A stretch of 64,000 nt of DNA from Orbilia blumenaviensis (Eukaryota > Ascomycota > Orbiliomycetes > Orbiliales > Orbiliaceae): positions 868,001 through 932,000 of the forward strand of contig JAVHNS010000010.1 of the NCBI GenBank assembly GCA_036872755.1. The letters are read 5' to 3'. A model generated the notes under the pieces. It was not told the origin of the DNA and ran no database searches. It saw only the letters and a list, made by a program, of their open reading frames with translations. A program made the position numbers and the translations under genes. Below, piece after piece: positions 24,905 to 37,834 of this stretch (positions are counted from its first letter, which is position 1; every line of letters starts with the position of its first letter).

Positions 24905-27900
24905 ACTGGTATGGTAAGGATGGAATTTGAAACTTTACTCGAGTTAGTTTGGCAGTGATGGTGGAATTGGAAGTTTTGTGGGTGGGATTAAAAGAAGTTA
25001 TAGTTGCCTAAGAGTATTGGTAGTGATGCAATATGTTTAAGATTTGGTGTTTTGAATATTTAATTAGAAAAAGAAAATTTTAGAAGAGATTTTGGTGAAA
25101 AATATATTGAAAATTGAAAATTTAACTAAAATAAGTTTTAGTATTTTTAAATAAATTTCCTTAAAAAAATTTTTCATTTTTTTTTTTTTTTCTTTTTTAT
25201 TTGTAATTGTTTAAAATTATAAAGTAATTAGAATTATATATAGAAAGATATTTTTTATATAAAAAACCAAAACCACTCAAATATTTATATAAAATAATTA
25301 ACCAACCACTAAAATAACCTCTAATATCTCCCTAAATATTCCCCAAGAGTTGGTAAAACATATCTAAAATTCCAAACAAATTAAAAAAATTTTACTAAAA
25401 ACAATTTTACAATACTACAGATTATATTAAAAAAAATTATTTAAACAAAATTTATAACCACATAAAAGCAAACAAAAAAAAAAAAAAAGAAAATCTAAAT
25501 AAGTCTAAACATAAAACTGAACCCAAAACTAAAAATCTAGAAATACCTAAAGATAACCCAAAAAAACTTGAAAAATTTAAATAATTTATACTATTATTTT
25601 TAAACCTAACCTGTAACTAAATCTATAAATTATAAAAAAAATATTATCAAAATATAATTAATTTTAAAAAAAATATAAAATTATATCATTTTACTTTAAA
25701 TTATATTACAAATAATTTAGTATATATTAATTTAATAACTAATTATAATTAAAAATTATATTATTAATTAAAATTAACAAAATTAAAAATAAAATTAAAA
25801 AAATCAAATTATAAACCATTCTAAATAAAATTACCTTAATCAAAATTACCCCAACCTTTTTCAAAAAATGAAAAAAAAATGGCAAAATCCTCAAACAACA
25901 CCAAGAAAGATAAGAAAAATAAAAAAAACAAAAAAAATAAGAAGAAAAAAAATAAGAAAAACAAAAAATAATACCATAATTCTAAATCTGGTAATAAATT
26001 CAATTCTAGCAAATTCAATTCCACTAATTTTTTTAATTCTAATTCAAACAATTCAATAGATTTGTTATTTAATAATTATCATCCAGATTCTACAAACAAT
26101 TCTAAGAATTCATAAAATAAAAATAAATAAAAAAATAAGTAAAAATCTTCTATTTATTCACAACTTTCAAACCAAAATATTAATTTTGTTTATAAATCTA
26201 ATTTTACCATCCATTTTCCAAAATTCACAAGCAAAAATAAACTTAAATTTAAAAATTTTTACAAAACTTTAATTTTTAATATTAACATACATAAAAATGT
26301 ATTAATTAAAAATACATAAATTAAATATTAATTATTAATATTAAAAAATTATTTAAATAATAAAATTTTAAAATATTATAATATTTAAAAATTAATTATT
26401 AAAAAAAATTTTAATAAAATTTATATTAAATTAAAAAAATATTTTAAGTTTTTTAATAATAAAAGAGTAAATGTTTAAAATTAATTTTTTTATTTTAAAT
26501 AAAAGTATTTAATGTTTATTGAATATATTAATAAAATTATAAAAATAAATAAAATTTTAAAATATTTATCCAAATAGGAATAAAATTATATTAAAAATAA
26601 AATTTTAAATAATTTCAATAATAACAAGTAAATTTTGAAAAATATAATTATAATTATTAATAATTATAAAAAAAAATAAATTCTTAAAAAAATAATAAAT
26701 AAATTAAAAGAATTTATTAATTTTAAAAAATTAAAATAATATTGAAAATAATTAAACCTAAATTAAGTTTAAAAATAAAAAAACTTAATATTATAATTAT
26801 ATAATAAATTAAAATTTTTATCCAAGAATAAAAAAAAAAAAATAACTATCTATATACTAAATTAAAACCTAAATTTTAAATTAATTAAAGTAATCTCAGT
26901 TTTCAAATTGAATATTCCTCAGTAATACACAACAAATTACATAAATTTATTTAATTTGTCAATTAAATAATTAATATTCCTTATAATCCAAAATTATATA
27001 AAAAATTATAATTATTAATATATTGTAAGTAATTACAAATATTTACTACTTATATACTTAATAAATAAATTTTAATTAAAAAATTAAAAATATTTAAATT
27101 ATATTATCAAAAAATATTTAATTAAAAATTGTCTAAATTTATTTGTTTTTGAATTTTTTAAAAAGGAAATTTATAATAAATATAAAATATATATAAATAA
27201 AAAAAAGTAAAAAAAATAGATTAACTAAATTATTATAATAATTATCTTACTTATATAAATTACTATTAAATAAATTAAAATTAATTTAATAATAATTTAA
27301 ATCAAAATATTTAAAAAAAATACTTATATATAAAAAATTAATTTAATAAATTTAAAATAATTAAAATATTAATTAAATTAATAATTAATTAATTAATAAT
27401 ATAAAAACCTAAATAATAATATGGAATATGGATTTAAAAAAAAATACCTAATAAATATTAATATTACTTTAAGAAAAGTTATAATACAAAACATCAATGT
27501 AAATACAAAAAAAAAAAATGTTAATTAATAATCAAAAAATTAATTTTTAAAATTATAATAAAGAAAAATAAATTCCTCACTATTTAGAATTAAAAAATTA
27601 GTGTAATATTGTAAAACAATATTAAATTTAATATATAATATATATTAAAAAAATTATTTGAATACTATATTTAAACCCACTTAAAATATAATGCAAATTC
27701 TAGGAAAATTGAAAGTTATAATTAATTTAACAGATTTACTAAATAAAGTCTTTAATTTATAAAGAAAATTAATATATTAGTTCATATAAAAAAGAAAAAA
27801 AAAAACTTTTATTAACAATAATAATATATTAATTTTAAAAATAACTTTGTAAAACCTAAAGCTTACTATTAAAAACTTTATCAAAAACCTGGAATTAATT

Positions 27901-30900
27901 TATTTTAATAAAAGTAAAACTATAGCAATCTTTAAAGACTTGGTATTTTTAGTTAACATTTTAAATTTAGATTTAGTAATTCTAAACCTTTAAAGAAAAA
28001 TTAACAACAGCAGCAACAACTAACTAAAAAATTACACTAAATCAATTAATTTAGTTTTTTTCTTCTATATAATAGTTATTTATTATTTTAAATAAAAACA
28101 ATTTTGGCTTTATTAAACTTTATTTAATAAAAATGCTATAATAAACCTATTACTTATAAAAATTATTAAAATATTAAATTTAAAATTTTTGAATGGTGAA
28201 TTAATATAATATTATAATATTATTAATTAAATAATTATTTTATAAAATTATATATAATTTTAAATTAAAATTACAAATATTAATTTTTATATTAAAGTAT
28301 ATGTTATACTTTATTTTATAATATATTATTTATTTTTTTTTAAAAAATAGATAATTTAAATAAGAGTAATTAATATTTATAATATAAATCAGTATATTTT
28401 AAAAAATAGTAAAAATAAAAAATATAATATTAAAAAAATAAAAAATTTACTAATATTAATTAATATAAATAATTTATTAAAATCTTTAAATAAAAAAAAT
28501 ATTAATAAAAATTTTATAAATAATAACAATATTAATAATATTAATTTAATTAATTAAAATTATAAAAAATTTTTGAAAAATGAATAAAAAAAATCAAAAA
28601 AAAAATTAAAAAATTTTGATTTAAAAAAAAAAATTAAATATATTTAAAAAATTGTAAGCATATTTTAAAAATATTTGATTTTAAGAAAATAAATTGGAAA
28701 AAAAAAGTTTTTATTTAGAATAATTTTAGAAAAGTTAAATTAGAAAAATTTAAAAGAAAAATAATAAAATTTTTGAAATTTATTAATGTTATATTTTCAG
28801 ATAATGGTTAGGAAGAAGGGGATATAAATAAGAAAACCATAATAGAAAAGATTCAGAACATAAATAAGAAATTTGTACAAGAGGAATAAAATATTAATAT
28901 GATTTAAATATTATCAAAACAATAAAAACATTTCTTAAAACAAAAATCTACAATATATATATTATTAAAAAAAATAAAAAATAATTATTTAAATATAATA
29001 TAAAATAATATTTATAATTTTTTAATAATTTAAAAATTTTATAATTATTAAAAGCCATTTAACCAAAAAGAATAATTAATAATAAATAATTGGTTTAATA
29101 AGTTTTTGATAATTATAAAATCTTACAAAAAAGAATAAGATTGTAAGTAGATAAAAAAAATCTTATTTACTTAAAAAAATTTATTTATCATAAAATTAAT
29201 TAAATTTTTAGTTATTAATTTAATTTAATATTTCATATTTACTAAATATAATATCATATTATAATATAATAACTAACCACTATATACCCAATATTAAAAA
29301 AAATAATTAATTATCAAAATTTTTAAATTACTTAAAATAAATATTATTACATATTATACAAATTTATAAAAGTTTAAAATCAATTTAATTAATAAATTAA
29401 ATAATAATTTATAACTTATTTATAATTATAAATTTATAAATAAAATTATATTAAAATTTAATTATTTAATTAAATAAATAAAATTAATAATAAATTAAAT
29501 AATATAAATTAAATATAAAATATATTAAAAAAAAAAATAATATTAATAAATATTAAAAAAATATTAATATATTTTAAGTATATATATAAAACCACATTTA
29601 ATATATTTTAAAAAATGTTTGTTTATAAAAAAATAAATTAAAATTTATATAATTTATTATATACTTATGCACAACTATAAGATTTAATAACTAAATATAT
29701 TTTAAAATTTAATTCTGAATTAGTTTTACTTAATATAATGAAAATAATTATTAGAAAATTAATTTATAATTTGTTTTTTAATGATAATTGTAGTGTAAAT
29801 ACTTCTACCCGTAAATAAATGGTTTTTTTGTATAAATAATATTTTTTATACTTTATTTAGGTTATATTAATTTTAGTTCTAGATAAATTTTTTTGTTTTA
29901 TGGAGGAATTAGCCATAATTGGGGTATAGCAAATTTTGGAGGGCTTTAGGTTAAATTAAAAAAAAATAATCAAGTTATTGAAGTATAAATTGCTAATTAA
30001 TTTGGAAGAGTTTGAGTAATTTTGCTATTTTATTATATATTTAAAATGGTTTATATTTGGAAAATATAATTTACTATATATTCTTAAAGAAGTACTAATT
30101 TAGGAATTGGATATGTCAACTATTAAAAAGAATATTAAGGATTAGTTTAAGTATAAAAAAAAACTAATTAGATTTGATTAAACAAATTAATAAAAAAAAA
30201 TATTTTAGTATATAATAAATTTAATTATAGTTATTTAATATTGAGATAGTAATCCAAATTTTTAATTCTATTTAGTCTATAATATTTCACAAATTAATTT
30301 AAATAATATACTATTTTAATTATAAGGGTAATTAATTGGAATTAAATTGTTAATTAAAATTAGAAATAATATTAAATATATATTTTTTTATAGTTAGTAA
30401 TTGTTAATATTAAAAATAAAATATATAATTATGGAAAAAAAGACTTTAATTCTGGTTTAGTTTATGTATGTAAATGAACATTATTTTCTTAAATTAGTGT
30501 ATTTGATGATCTTATATATAAATTATTAGGTTTTGATATATTTATTTAAAAAAGATAATTTTTCAAAGTAATTAATTAAATAGTAATTAGCTATTTTAAA
30601 ATTTAATTATAAAATATAGTATGTGTTTAAAAAAAAAAATGAAATTGTTAATGATTATTCATAATTATTTTTTATAATAAATTTTTTATATATAAGCCCC
30701 AATTTGGAAAAAATTTGGATATTATCTGCAGCTATAGTAGAAAAATGGGTAATAAATAAGTTAAATATAGTTAGATTTTAAATAATTAATGTTATTATTT
30801 TAGAAAATATTTAGTAAATTTGGTTCTAATAGTTTAATAATAATAATTATTAGTTAGTAATCTAATATCTACTTTTGGGAAGAGATTATGCGAAGTTTTA

Positions 30901-32214
30901 AAATAATTATATATTAAAAGATAAATAATATTATTTAAAAAAAAAATTTAAAAAATATTAATTTTAAAAAATAATAAAAATAATAAAATATAAATTAGAA
31001 TTTTTAAAACTTAACAATAAATAAAATAAATATATATTATAAAAAAATATTAATAAAATAATTATTGTAATATACTATTATAATTATTTTTTGTTAAAAT
31101 TAATTTTCAAATAATTTATAAAATAATATTATTAGTTAAATTAAAAATAAAATATTAAAAATTTCATAAAATCTTATAATATTTATCAATGTTGTTTAAA
31201 TTATTAATTATTAAAGAATATTTTAACCTTTATTTTAGTTTTAATATTTATAGATTTTTTAATTATAAATTATATAAATTTAATTTAAATTATAATCTTT
31301 AGAAATTTTTATATGTTAATAATTATTAATTATTTTAGTTGATATATATTTTTATTATTTATTTTTAATTTTTTAAGTTATTTTATTATATAAATATTTT
31401 AAAATATTAGTCATTATTTTAATTTTTTAACTACTTTATATTTTAATAATAAACAACATTTTAAAAAAAAATCTCTACCTAATTTTTATATTTTAAAAAA
31501 TATTAAATAATATTTCAAACCATTTAAACACTCCTAAACAACTAAATTAATAAAAAAAATTATATAAGTTATTTTTTACCATATTTAAAAATTATATATT
31601 ACAAATTTAATTAATAAATTTATTTAAAATTAAAAATAAAATTTTATATAATATAATATTAACATATATTTTATACAATAATATAAATTTATATTTAACC
31701 AATTTTTCTTAAAATTTAATATAAAATAAAATTTTTTAAATACTATTTCAGTAAATAAAAAAAAAAAATAAATTATTAAAATTATAATCAAAATCAAAAT
31801 TAATATTAATATTAATATCATAAATAAATTTAATTTTATTTTAAATAACTAAAATTAAATATTATAAAACATAATTAAGAATAATTAATAACTATATTAA
31901 TAATTATATATTTAAAAATTTAAAATCTCCTTATAAATTAATAATATAATTTTATTAAAAAAAAAAAAACATTATATTTTAAAACTATTTAACAAAATCT
32001 AAAATCCATATTAAATTTCTAAATTAATATATAAAAAATACTCCACTTAACTAATTAATCCAAATATAAACATTAAAAAAAGTTACTACTCTCTTAATAA
32101 CCTAAAAATTTATATTCAATAATAATAAAAGTTTTTAAATCAATTTATTTCATTTTATCTAAATTCTTTAGTATATATAGGTGGAATTTACAATTTTTTC
32201 TTGCTCCTATAAGT

Positions 32215-32470
32215 TGTAATCTATTTTTACCCTAAATCCCACTTATGGGTTCCTGGTAATTATTTTATATATTGTTACTTATTAATATTTTAAATATTTT
32301 TATTTTAATATATATTAGTTTTTAGTTTAGATCATCCTTTTTAATAAATATAAAGTTATTCTTTAGTTTATGTCAGCCATTAGTCGTAGCCGACCCTATG
32401 TGGCGTAGCGGTCGGGTGAACCTAGAGAGTTGGTGTGTGGTTTGGTGCCATGCCCAGCATTCGGTTCACA
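32215..32470. repeat. Right LTR (256 bp)
   Basis: It begins TGTAATCTA and ends ATTCGGTTCACA. The segment from the GTCAGCCATTAGTCGTAGCC block to the end is nearly unmutated, while the inner part (32215 to about 32365) is heavily converted to A/T. It is the mirror image of the left LTR, so the pre-RIP sequence can be inferred for most positions. Confidence 0.95.
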
Positions 32471-32475
32471 AAACC
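32471..32475. repeat. Target site duplication, right copy (AAACC)
   Basis: Exact copy of the 5 bp that precede the left LTR. Confidence 0.9.
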
Positions 32476-32519
32476 CAACAAAAGAAAAGAGATTCGGGTT
32501 GGGCATCGTCTACAGAGGC

Positions 32520-32526
32520 AAAAAAA
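32520..32526 (-). terminator. Pol III terminator of tRNA-Val
   Basis: A run of seven T on the minus strand starts 4 nt after the tRNA 3' end, the normal Pol III stop signal. Confidence 0.85.
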
Positions 32527-32529
32527 TAA

Positions 32530-32603
32530 TGATTTCATTGAGGATCGAACTCAAGACCTCGACCGTGTTAAGGTCGCGTGATAACCAACTACACCATGAA
32601 ACC
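32530..32603 (-). tRNA. tRNA-Val (anticodon AAC)
   Basis: The 74-nt cloverleaf has no intron. The acceptor arms GGTTTCA and TGAAATC pair with one G-U, and the discriminator base is A. The anticodon stem CGACC/GGTCG is perfect around the loop TTAACAC, giving anticodon AAC. The variable loop is AGGTC and the T stem TTGAG/CTCAA encloses TTCGATC. The D stem has three clear pairs. Internal A and B box sequences are present, so it should be a normal Pol III gene. It reads valine GUU codons, and GUC/GUA if A34 is modified to inosine. Its 3' end faces the LTR retrotransposon 59 bp away. Confidence 0.95.
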
Positions 32604-33065
32604 AGTTAACTTGTTGAAGATGGTTCCAAAAATATCGATTATTAATATCACAACAAACCGATGATATGGAGTTGTCGGCGTTCTCGGCCTAGTGCTCTGC
32701 TTTAAAAGAGCACAACGATCCAGGTAATGATTACCTAGGTAATAACAGCACTGCAATCTTTAAAGTTCAGGTGCAAGATCAACCCAGCGACAGCTAGAAC
32801 ATTAGCTATATAATTATCTAGCCTGCCGTGTACTTGTATGAAGCTTATAAAGCGTGGACATAATGCATTAATGGTCACGTATAATTATCTTAGATGTTAA
32901 TATTTACATAGCTTGGTAACTTAACAAGACAAAAAGAAGTTTTATTTACAAAATAGTACTATACATTATCACCAAATATATCTCTATCTATGGGGATTAC
33001 CCGTTGTCTAGCTAGTTAGCTAGGTACTACTACAATATTAGCACGCTCTATTGAGGTATATTCCC
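32604..33065. other. Short intergenic region
   Basis: This 460-bp stretch contains the tRNA 5' flank and the 3' flank of the transporter gene. An imperfect palindrome around AGGTAATGATTACCT lies near 32722-32736. Nothing else was seen. Confidence 0.5.
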
Positions 33066-35036
33066 CTAAGCAGGGCTGTCTTCCCGATCCTCAGACTTCT
33101 TATTAGCATCTTTCTCCTCCTTTTGCTTGAGAATGCTTTTCCACTCTAGCGTCGCCGCACCAATAATGGCAAGGCATGTAACCACTAGCCCAACTTCAAA
33201 TACCCTCCTTAACGCCCTACCATATGCCACTAGTACAATCTCTTTAAGTTCTAAGTCCAATGTGCTCAAAAGCGTGGTAGCCCCCCCTTCCGTAATCAAC
33301 GCTCTATCAATTCCACTCACCCCAGCCAAATTGCTCACCAACTGGTTTCCTAATACATTTTCTCCAACAGCCACAAATATCGCAGCCCCAAGTAACTGCC
33401 CAAAAAACATAAGAGCTATTCCTATCGGTACATCTTCTTTCGGTAGGACTGTTTGTGCTGCAAGGTTTGGTACTTGGAAGCATAATCCCATACCAAGGCC
33501 GTATGCTACTTGGTAACCGATCCACTGGGCGGGTCCGCTGTTGATTTGGAGAGTTGTTAGGAGACCACCGCCGATTGCCATAACGCAGGATCCGAAGATG
33601 GCTAAAGGAGTGTAATATCCTATCCGTTGGGTTGTAGCACCGCCAATTATTGAACCAAGTACCATTGATAGCATGAAAGGGAGGATTCGGATTCCGGAAT
33701 CGACGGCTGAGACACCCTTGATTGTTTGGAACCAAAGCGGGAGAAAGTAGACTAATTTCGATCTGTTAGCCATAATGAAGTCCAGAAGAATCTAAAGACC
33801 ACAACAGGTTTTCTCATCACTTACCGAATATATACATACTAGATCCGATACACAAAGTCTGCCAGAAACCAGAAACCACACTACGCTGTTTGAAGATGCG
33901 GGTTGGCAGTGTTGCAGTTTTTGGGAGGAAGACTTGCACAGCCGCGAATCCAACGAGGAGAACCGACATCAAGACTAGTAAAGCTATAACACGCCCATTA
34001 TTCCACTAATATTAAAATTTCTTGTTAGCACGACCTCTTTATAAAGTCAGGGTGTGGAGTTCTAATGCATACATCGTACTTCTGCCCACCCCATTGCATC
34101 GCTAACACAAGACAAACCACTCCAGGAACCAACATAGTAGTACCGATAGCATCTAGCTGGAGCAGCTTCTTCGCCCATGGAAGCTTCATAGTATCCTGCT
34201 CAGGGATATGAAGCCAGAAAAATATCACAAGGAGCGACACACCGCCGAGGGGTAGATTGATATAAAAACACCATCGCCATGATACATGTGAGGTGAATGC
34301 CCCACCAACGATAGGTCCTACGATTGAAGCAATACCGAAAAGAGCGCCGAATAGGCCTTGGATTTGGGGACGTTTGTGGAGAGGGACCGTGTGGACAATG
34401 CATACGACCTAACGACACACGTCATTAATCGTGTATAGTTAGTATAGGTACTATTTGGATTGCGAATTTTATTGGAGATTATACTTACGGTACCAGCAAA
34501 TATTCCAGCAGCTCCGATTCCGGATACCGCTCTCCCAACGATAAAACTAGTAGAATCGGGTGCGGCACCACAGAGTGCGGAGCCAACTTCAAAGAGTAGG
34601 ATATTGGTAATAAGCACAGCTTTTATCGAGTATAAGGTGTAGACTTTTCCAAGCAGGAGCTGAAACGCGCAGCATGTTAATAGATATGCGCTTCCGTACC
34701 AGCCAACGTCGGTGATGGAATTGAACTCGTCTGTTATTTTCGGTATCGCCTGGTTTAAAATATATAGTTGGTATAAAGCTCAAAAATCACATGTAGAGTG
34801 TCTCAAATACATACTGTTGAAATGATAGTCCTATCCAGCGCCACCAGAAACATACTCAAGAAAACCGAAACAAAAACAAGAATAGTCTTTGCCTTTGACT
34901 GTTTTTGCTGGGGTGTAGTGTCAAGTCCATTGGATTTTTCGTCTGGGAGGTCGATTTTTGCAGTTGAATTCGAAGTGGCACCTTCTATCAAGGTCGAATC
35001 AGATATATGAGAGGCTGGATGCTTTTCAGACGCCAT
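33066..35036 (-). CDS. DHA2-family MFS drug/metabolite exporter (5 exons)
   Basis: Exons 35036-34815, 34749-34489, 34408-34073, 34005-33825 and 33751-33066 are joined in phases 0, 0, 0 and 1, giving 561 aa. The order of motifs is that of the 14-helix DHA2 drug:H+ antiporters, close to fungal toxin efflux pumps. The first helix reads [20 protein letters not shown], followed by [14 protein letters not shown]. Motif C is [10 protein letters not shown] with [14 protein letters not shown] after it. The central loop is [13 protein letters not shown], then [11 protein letters not shown], and the second half contains [20 protein letters not shown]. The N- and C-termini are cytosolic and Lys/Ser-rich. 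The gene is divergent from the Zn2Cys6 regulator, which suggests a regulated efflux function. The substrate is unknown. Confidence 0.95.
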
Positions 35037-35508
35037 TGCGGTCGAATTTATTCCAAAAAGGCCCCTCGTTACTAACAACTTGTGCAAGACCGTCTAGTAG
35101 AGGTCGTTAATTCAAGTGTTGGTAGATTCCAATACTGAAAACTTAGAGAAAAATTGATTATGACTAGTAGATATTTTATAGCTTTATATGTTTCCAATAT
35201 CAAGAAAGAGTGGAATTTTCTAAAATGGAGACTAGACATTCATATATACATAAGTTCATTCAATCATTTACTGTGTCTCGGGGTTCACTGAAACCCGTCC
35301 CAGCAGTCATCTCCAACTCAAATCCTCACCGCATATCAACTTCGGGAAATAGAAAACCCCGAAAGTCTTGGCGGGAGTTCTCGAACACCCGACAGCCTTC
35401 ATATTTCGGAAGAAAACTACAATCAAAATCTATAGAATACCGTTTAACGGATCAAATACTTCGAAAGCGTTCAAGTAACACCGGGAAAATATACCTACGT
35501 AGCTCCCC
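35037..35508. promoter_or_regulatory. Divergent promoter region of transporter and regulator
   Basis: The two start codons face away from each other across 472 bp. At 35341-35363 the arms TTCGGG and CCCGAA form an inverted repeat with 11 nt between them, that is CGG-N13-CCG. Dimeric Zn2Cys6 factors bind paired CGG half-sites, so this is a reasonable candidate operator for the neighbouring regulator. Binding is inferred, not shown. Confidence 0.5.
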
Positions 35509-37834
35509 ATGCAGTCAACGTCAGAGTTAACATGCGTACCCGTGAAACCACACCGGGTCCTCGCGTGCGTACTCTGCCAACAGCGCAAAGTCAAGTGCGA
35601 CCGCAAATTCCCATGCGCACATTGTAGGCGAGCGGGAGCCCAGTGTGTCCCTGCCGGTCTTGTGCAACGTCAACGGCGCCGCAGGTTTCCCGAACGAGAG
35701 TTGCTAGCCCGGGTTCGCTATTATGAGGATCTTTTAAGGCAGCATAGTATTAAATTTGAACCTTTGCATGGTACTAGTCCGATTGAGCAGATGCATACGC
35801 CTCAGACTGATCATACCTCGCCGAGTGATCATGAAGAGGGGTTTGGGTCTCCGGATGCTAGGGGATCTGCTAGGAACAGGCCAAGGTATGTGTTCCACTT
35901 CAAAATTAAGTTGCGGTTAGGAGAGAAAGGATAACTAACCCTTCAATTGTTTCTTGTTTATAGTAATATCTGGCGGGCTATGGGGCAGGCTGTAAGTATC
36001 TAATTGATGCTTTCATAATGTACAGATATCAGCTTAACTGACCCAAAACTCAAATAGCCATCAGAAGAAAGCTCAGAAGAAGACGAAAACGACGAAGGTC
36101 TCTTCCAAGAAAATGGAGACGTCCACGGCGGCGTCATCAGAAAGGCATGGGACTATATGTACGAGAACGAAAGCAACGACACTCTGCTATTCGGTTCCCT
36201 AAACCCAAATATCGATATTTCAACTCTACACCCAACTCAAGGACATATACTCAAGTTATGGCAAATATACCTAGAAAATGTGAACCCTATGCTTAAAGTC
36301 ACCCACACGCCCACGTTGCAAACGCGGATCATAGATGCTATTGGAAATTTGTCGGGCCTGACTGCGACAACGGAAGCTTTGCTTTTTAGTATTTATTGTG
36401 TGGCAATATCAAGTCTTACTGAGGAGGAGTGCCCCACGTTATTTGGGTTATCGAAGCATGATCTTTCGAGGAGCTATCAGTTCCCATGTCGCCAGGCGCT
36501 GCTGAAGTGTGAGTTTCTGCGGACAACAGATCGTGATTGTTTAACAGCGCTGTTTCTCTACTTAGTAAGCCCTTGACATTCCTTAAAATTTCGAAGCTGT
36601 GTTACTGATGCCGAAACTCTAGGTTTCCGTTAAGCCTGAAACCGACCCACGATCCCTATCGTCGTTACTCTCTGTTGCAATTCGTGCTGCGCAAAGAATG
36701 GGTCTCCATAGCGAATCGACATACGCCAAACACACAACCCTCGAAGCGGAAATGCGTCGAAGACTATGGTGGTCACTCATAATGCTCGACCACCGCGTCT
36801 GTGAAACAGTAGATCACAAAACCACTTCACTATCTCCAATATGGGACTGCAAACCCCCCACCAACACCAATGATTTTGAAATCCAGCCGGAAATGAAAAC
36901 CCCACTGACAGTGCATAACAAACCTACCGAAGCACTATTCGCTGTTGTCCGGAGTGAAATTGCAGATTTCCTACGATATAGCCCGTTCCAACTTGAATTT
37001 ACCAATGCACATCTGCATAAATTGATCAAAGAAATCCCGGAAACATCACTCCCAAATGGTGGCGAAGTATCGACTCTTGAAAAGACGATTGAGGAGAAAT
37101 ACATCGCCTTTTGTAACCCGGAGATTCCATCTCAATTTATCACAATCTGGACCGCTCGAGGCTATATCGCCAAGAACCGGCTTGTTGAGCATTATGCAAA
37201 ATATTCGCTTGCAGAGCAACAATTGGACACCCATAGAAGCACTGCAGTTTCTTACGCACTCGCAATGTTAGAGTGCGACACGAAACTCATGAGCTCCCCG
37301 TTAATCAAATGCTACCGGTGGTTCGTTAACTTTCATTTCCCATTCCCAGCATACATCCACATACTCCAGAACCTAAAAAGGCGACCAGCGGAGCCCCATG
37401 CCGAAAAAGCATGGGAGGTTATGAGCGAGAACTACGAAGCGAGAATGAATGGCGCAATGAAACTGTATGGACCATTACTAGTCCTCTTCTCAAGTATCGT
37501 TTTACAAGCATGGGAGGCAAGGGAAAGGTTAATCAAAGCGGAAGATAGATCTCCTGAACCACTACCAAAAATTCTGATTGGGATCCGAGAGAAGGTAGCG
37601 CACATGACTGCAACGTTCGCGCAGACTGGAAATCCAGAGCAAGTTGATAACGTTGGGACTCTGAATATCGATGACTTTCTTATGCCGATGGCTGGTAATT
37701 TTAGCAATAGCTTTCCAGGAGGTACCATGGGAGGTCCCGAATATGATAGACAAGAAGGATCTATAGATCTACAAGCAGGTGATTTCGATTGGGCGGCAAT
37801 GGACTGGTCCTCTATAGATGCCAGGAGCGGTTGA
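35509..37834 (+). CDS. Zn2Cys6 fungal transcription factor (4 exons)
   Basis: Exons 35509-35885, 35964-35991 (28 nt), 36058-36564 and 36623-37834 keep frame and give 707 aa. The DNA-binding cluster is CX2CX6CX5CX2CX6C at residues 20-46 (ACVLCQQRKVKCDRKFPC), followed by an Arg-rich linker and a short coiled coil (ELLARVRYYEDLLRQH) for dimer formation. The fungal-specific regulatory domain (middle homology region) includes LSVAIRAAQRMGLHSE and MRRRLWWSLIMLDHRVCE. The C-terminus is acidic and aromatic (DFDWAAMDWSSID), like an activation domain. Being divergent from the DHA2 exporter, it probably controls it. The 28-nt exon 2 is supported by phase only. Confidence 0.92.

Larger units (their letters stand above)
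24649..32470. mobile_element. RIP-degraded LTR retrotransposon (7.8 kb)
   Basis: Two 256-bp LTRs flank an internal region of about 7.3 kb, and AAACC target duplications lie outside. The internal part (from about 25010 to 32214) has lost nearly all G and C, has stop codons in every frame, and shows patches where only C or only G survives. This is the result of RIP, which converts C to T in repeated DNA during the sexual cycle. The size fits a Ty3/gypsy or Ty1/copia element, but gag, protease, reverse transcriptase and integrase can no longer be read, so the superfamily is undetermined. A possible primer-binding site (TGGTATGGTAAGG) starts at 24907. A polypurine tract is not visible, so orientation is not certain. 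The element is dead. Confidence 0.95.

Noticed and set aside
25836..26051. Open frames rich in Phe and Leu inside the AT-rich block
   Set aside because: They are by-products of poly-A and poly-T sequence in the RIP-mutated element.
25010..32214. Mitochondrial DNA insert as an explanation for the AT-rich block
   Set aside because: Matched LTRs, a 5-bp target duplication and strand-biased C-to-T patches explain it better, and no mitochondrial gene or tRNA was seen.
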